Origin: an uncultured Oscillospiraceae bacterium
GTDB taxonomy: Bacteria; Bacillota; Clostridia; Oscillospirales; Acutalibacteraceae
Reading direction: 5' to 3'
DNA length: 5,923 nt
NCBI GenBank assembly: GCA_900555545.1
Contig: USLQ01000077.1
Span: 1-5,923, forward strand
Part shown: one piece after another, positions 5,603 through 5,923 of the stretch
How positions within the stretch are numbered: position 1 is the stretch's first letter
Layout of the letters: each line of letters begins with the position of its first letter
Position numbers and translations under genes: made by a program
The notes under the pieces: generated by a model
The model's input: the letters and a program-made list of their open reading frames with translations, nothing else
Database searches by the model: none
What the model was told of the DNA's origin: nothing

Positions 5603-5923
5603 AGTGAATAGCCCTCCTTTTCCAACGATTGCTTCAGGTTCTGCCGGAGCCGGTACATCCGCTTGGCCATCCTCCCGTGGGAGACGCCACATTCGCCTCG
5701 CCGTTCCAATAGCGGCGCAGGAACAGGATCCGGTCGTCCTGCGGGAGGGAGGATAGCCACGCATTGACCAAACCGGTCAGTTCCCGCCCCTCGATCTCCC
5801 CCTCCACCGACTGGGCGGACGGGATACACTCCGCCAGCTCGTCAAGGAGCTGTTCCATACCGGCATAACGCTTTTGCGCACGGTTCTTATGGTACAAGTT
5901 GACGGCGTTATTGCGCGTCACCC
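5599..5923 (-). pseudogene. Sigma-70-family (ECF-like) sigma factor, frameshifted in region 4.2, 5' end outside window
   Basis: From the window edge the frame reads TRNNAVNLYHKNRAQKRY (end of region 2), a linker (LLDELAECIPSAQSVE), then the start of region 4 (LTGLVNAWLSSLP, ILFLRRYWNGEA). It then runs into an unrelated Gly/Pro tail and stops at 5634. The expected ending, CGVSHGRMAKRMYRLRQ followed by LKQSLEKEGYSL, is present in another frame (5691-5599) and its TGA overlaps the anti-sigma ATG. Relatives, as I remember the family, have about seven more residues between YWNGEA and CGVSH, the first helix of the helix-turn-helix. A loss of about 19 nt near 5689-5697 fits both the missing residues and the frame change. 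The truncated product would lack the -35-binding helix and should be inactive. A sequencing or assembly error is the main alternative. Start and promoter lie outside the window. Confidence 0.8.
5611..5620 (-). promoter_or_regulatory. Ribosome binding site of the anti-sigma gene, inside the sigma gene
   Basis: Minus-strand AAAGGAGGGC lies eight bases before the ATG at 5602 and within the last codons of the sigma gene. It allows translation independently of, or coupled to, the sigma gene through the ATGA overlap. Confidence 0.8.

Noticed and set aside
5689..5697. Programmed ribosomal frameshifting to make the full sigma factor
   Set aside because: There is no slippery heptamer or downstream pseudoknot evident. 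A frame change alone would not restore the roughly seven missing residues of the helix-turn-helix.
5603..5764. Upstream extension of the anti-sigma frame (54 extra codons)
   Set aside because: It lies inside the sigma gene in another frame, and its Arg/Pro/Gly-rich sequence looks like a shadow. The ATG at 5602 has the ribosome binding site and the ATGA overlap.

Overview
The window looks like chromosome from a Gram-positive Clostridia-type bacterium, most likely Oscillospiraceae/Ruminococcaceae-like. This is inferred from strong AAAGGAG-type ribosome binding sites, consensus sigma-A-type promoters in AT-rich spacers between GC-richer genes, a cell-surface protein ending in a PNTG-type sorting tail, and a sigma-70-family/membrane anti-sigma pair of a kind common in that group. 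No tRNA, rRNA, CRISPR array, transposase or phage gene is visible.

Layout, left to right. Bases 1-116 hold no recognised gene. They carry two small hairpins and reading frames that stay open on both strands. A terminator (116-146) closes a minus-strand gene for a 555-residue secreted, mostly helical surface protein (185-1852) with a Ser-Glu-Pro repeat stalk and a PNTG tail. About 560 bp of AT-rich spacer (1853-2411) separates it from a divergent plus-strand gene (2412-3911) for a five-helix membrane protein with an external calcineurin-like metallophosphatase domain. Each divergent gene has its own near-consensus promoter and inverted repeats placed like operators or leader hairpins. One of these, CGAAACGTTTCG, resembles a LacI-family/CcpA operator.

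A perfect 34-bp palindrome (3926-3959) acts as a shared bidirectional terminator between the phosphatase gene and a convergent minus-strand gene for a very acidic, unrecognised 184-residue protein (3965-4519), which has its own promoter. Further right, also on the minus strand, is a sigma/anti-sigma operon. The sigma gene (5599-5923, 5' end outside the window) is followed, with an ATGA overlap, by a single-pass membrane protein (4661-5602) that is the likely anti-sigma factor.

The most notable observation is that the sigma gene is broken. Its reading frame changes inside region 4.2, exactly where about seven residues of the DNA-binding helix-turn-helix should be. The C-terminal tail and the ATGA coupling to the anti-sigma gene are intact in the other frame. 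A short deletion of about 19 nt explains this best, leaving an anti-sigma gene beside a disabled sigma factor, unless it is an assembly error.

No clearly new multi-gene system is evident. The window holds cell-envelope functions (surface protein, membrane phosphatase, signalling pair) and one orphan acidic protein.
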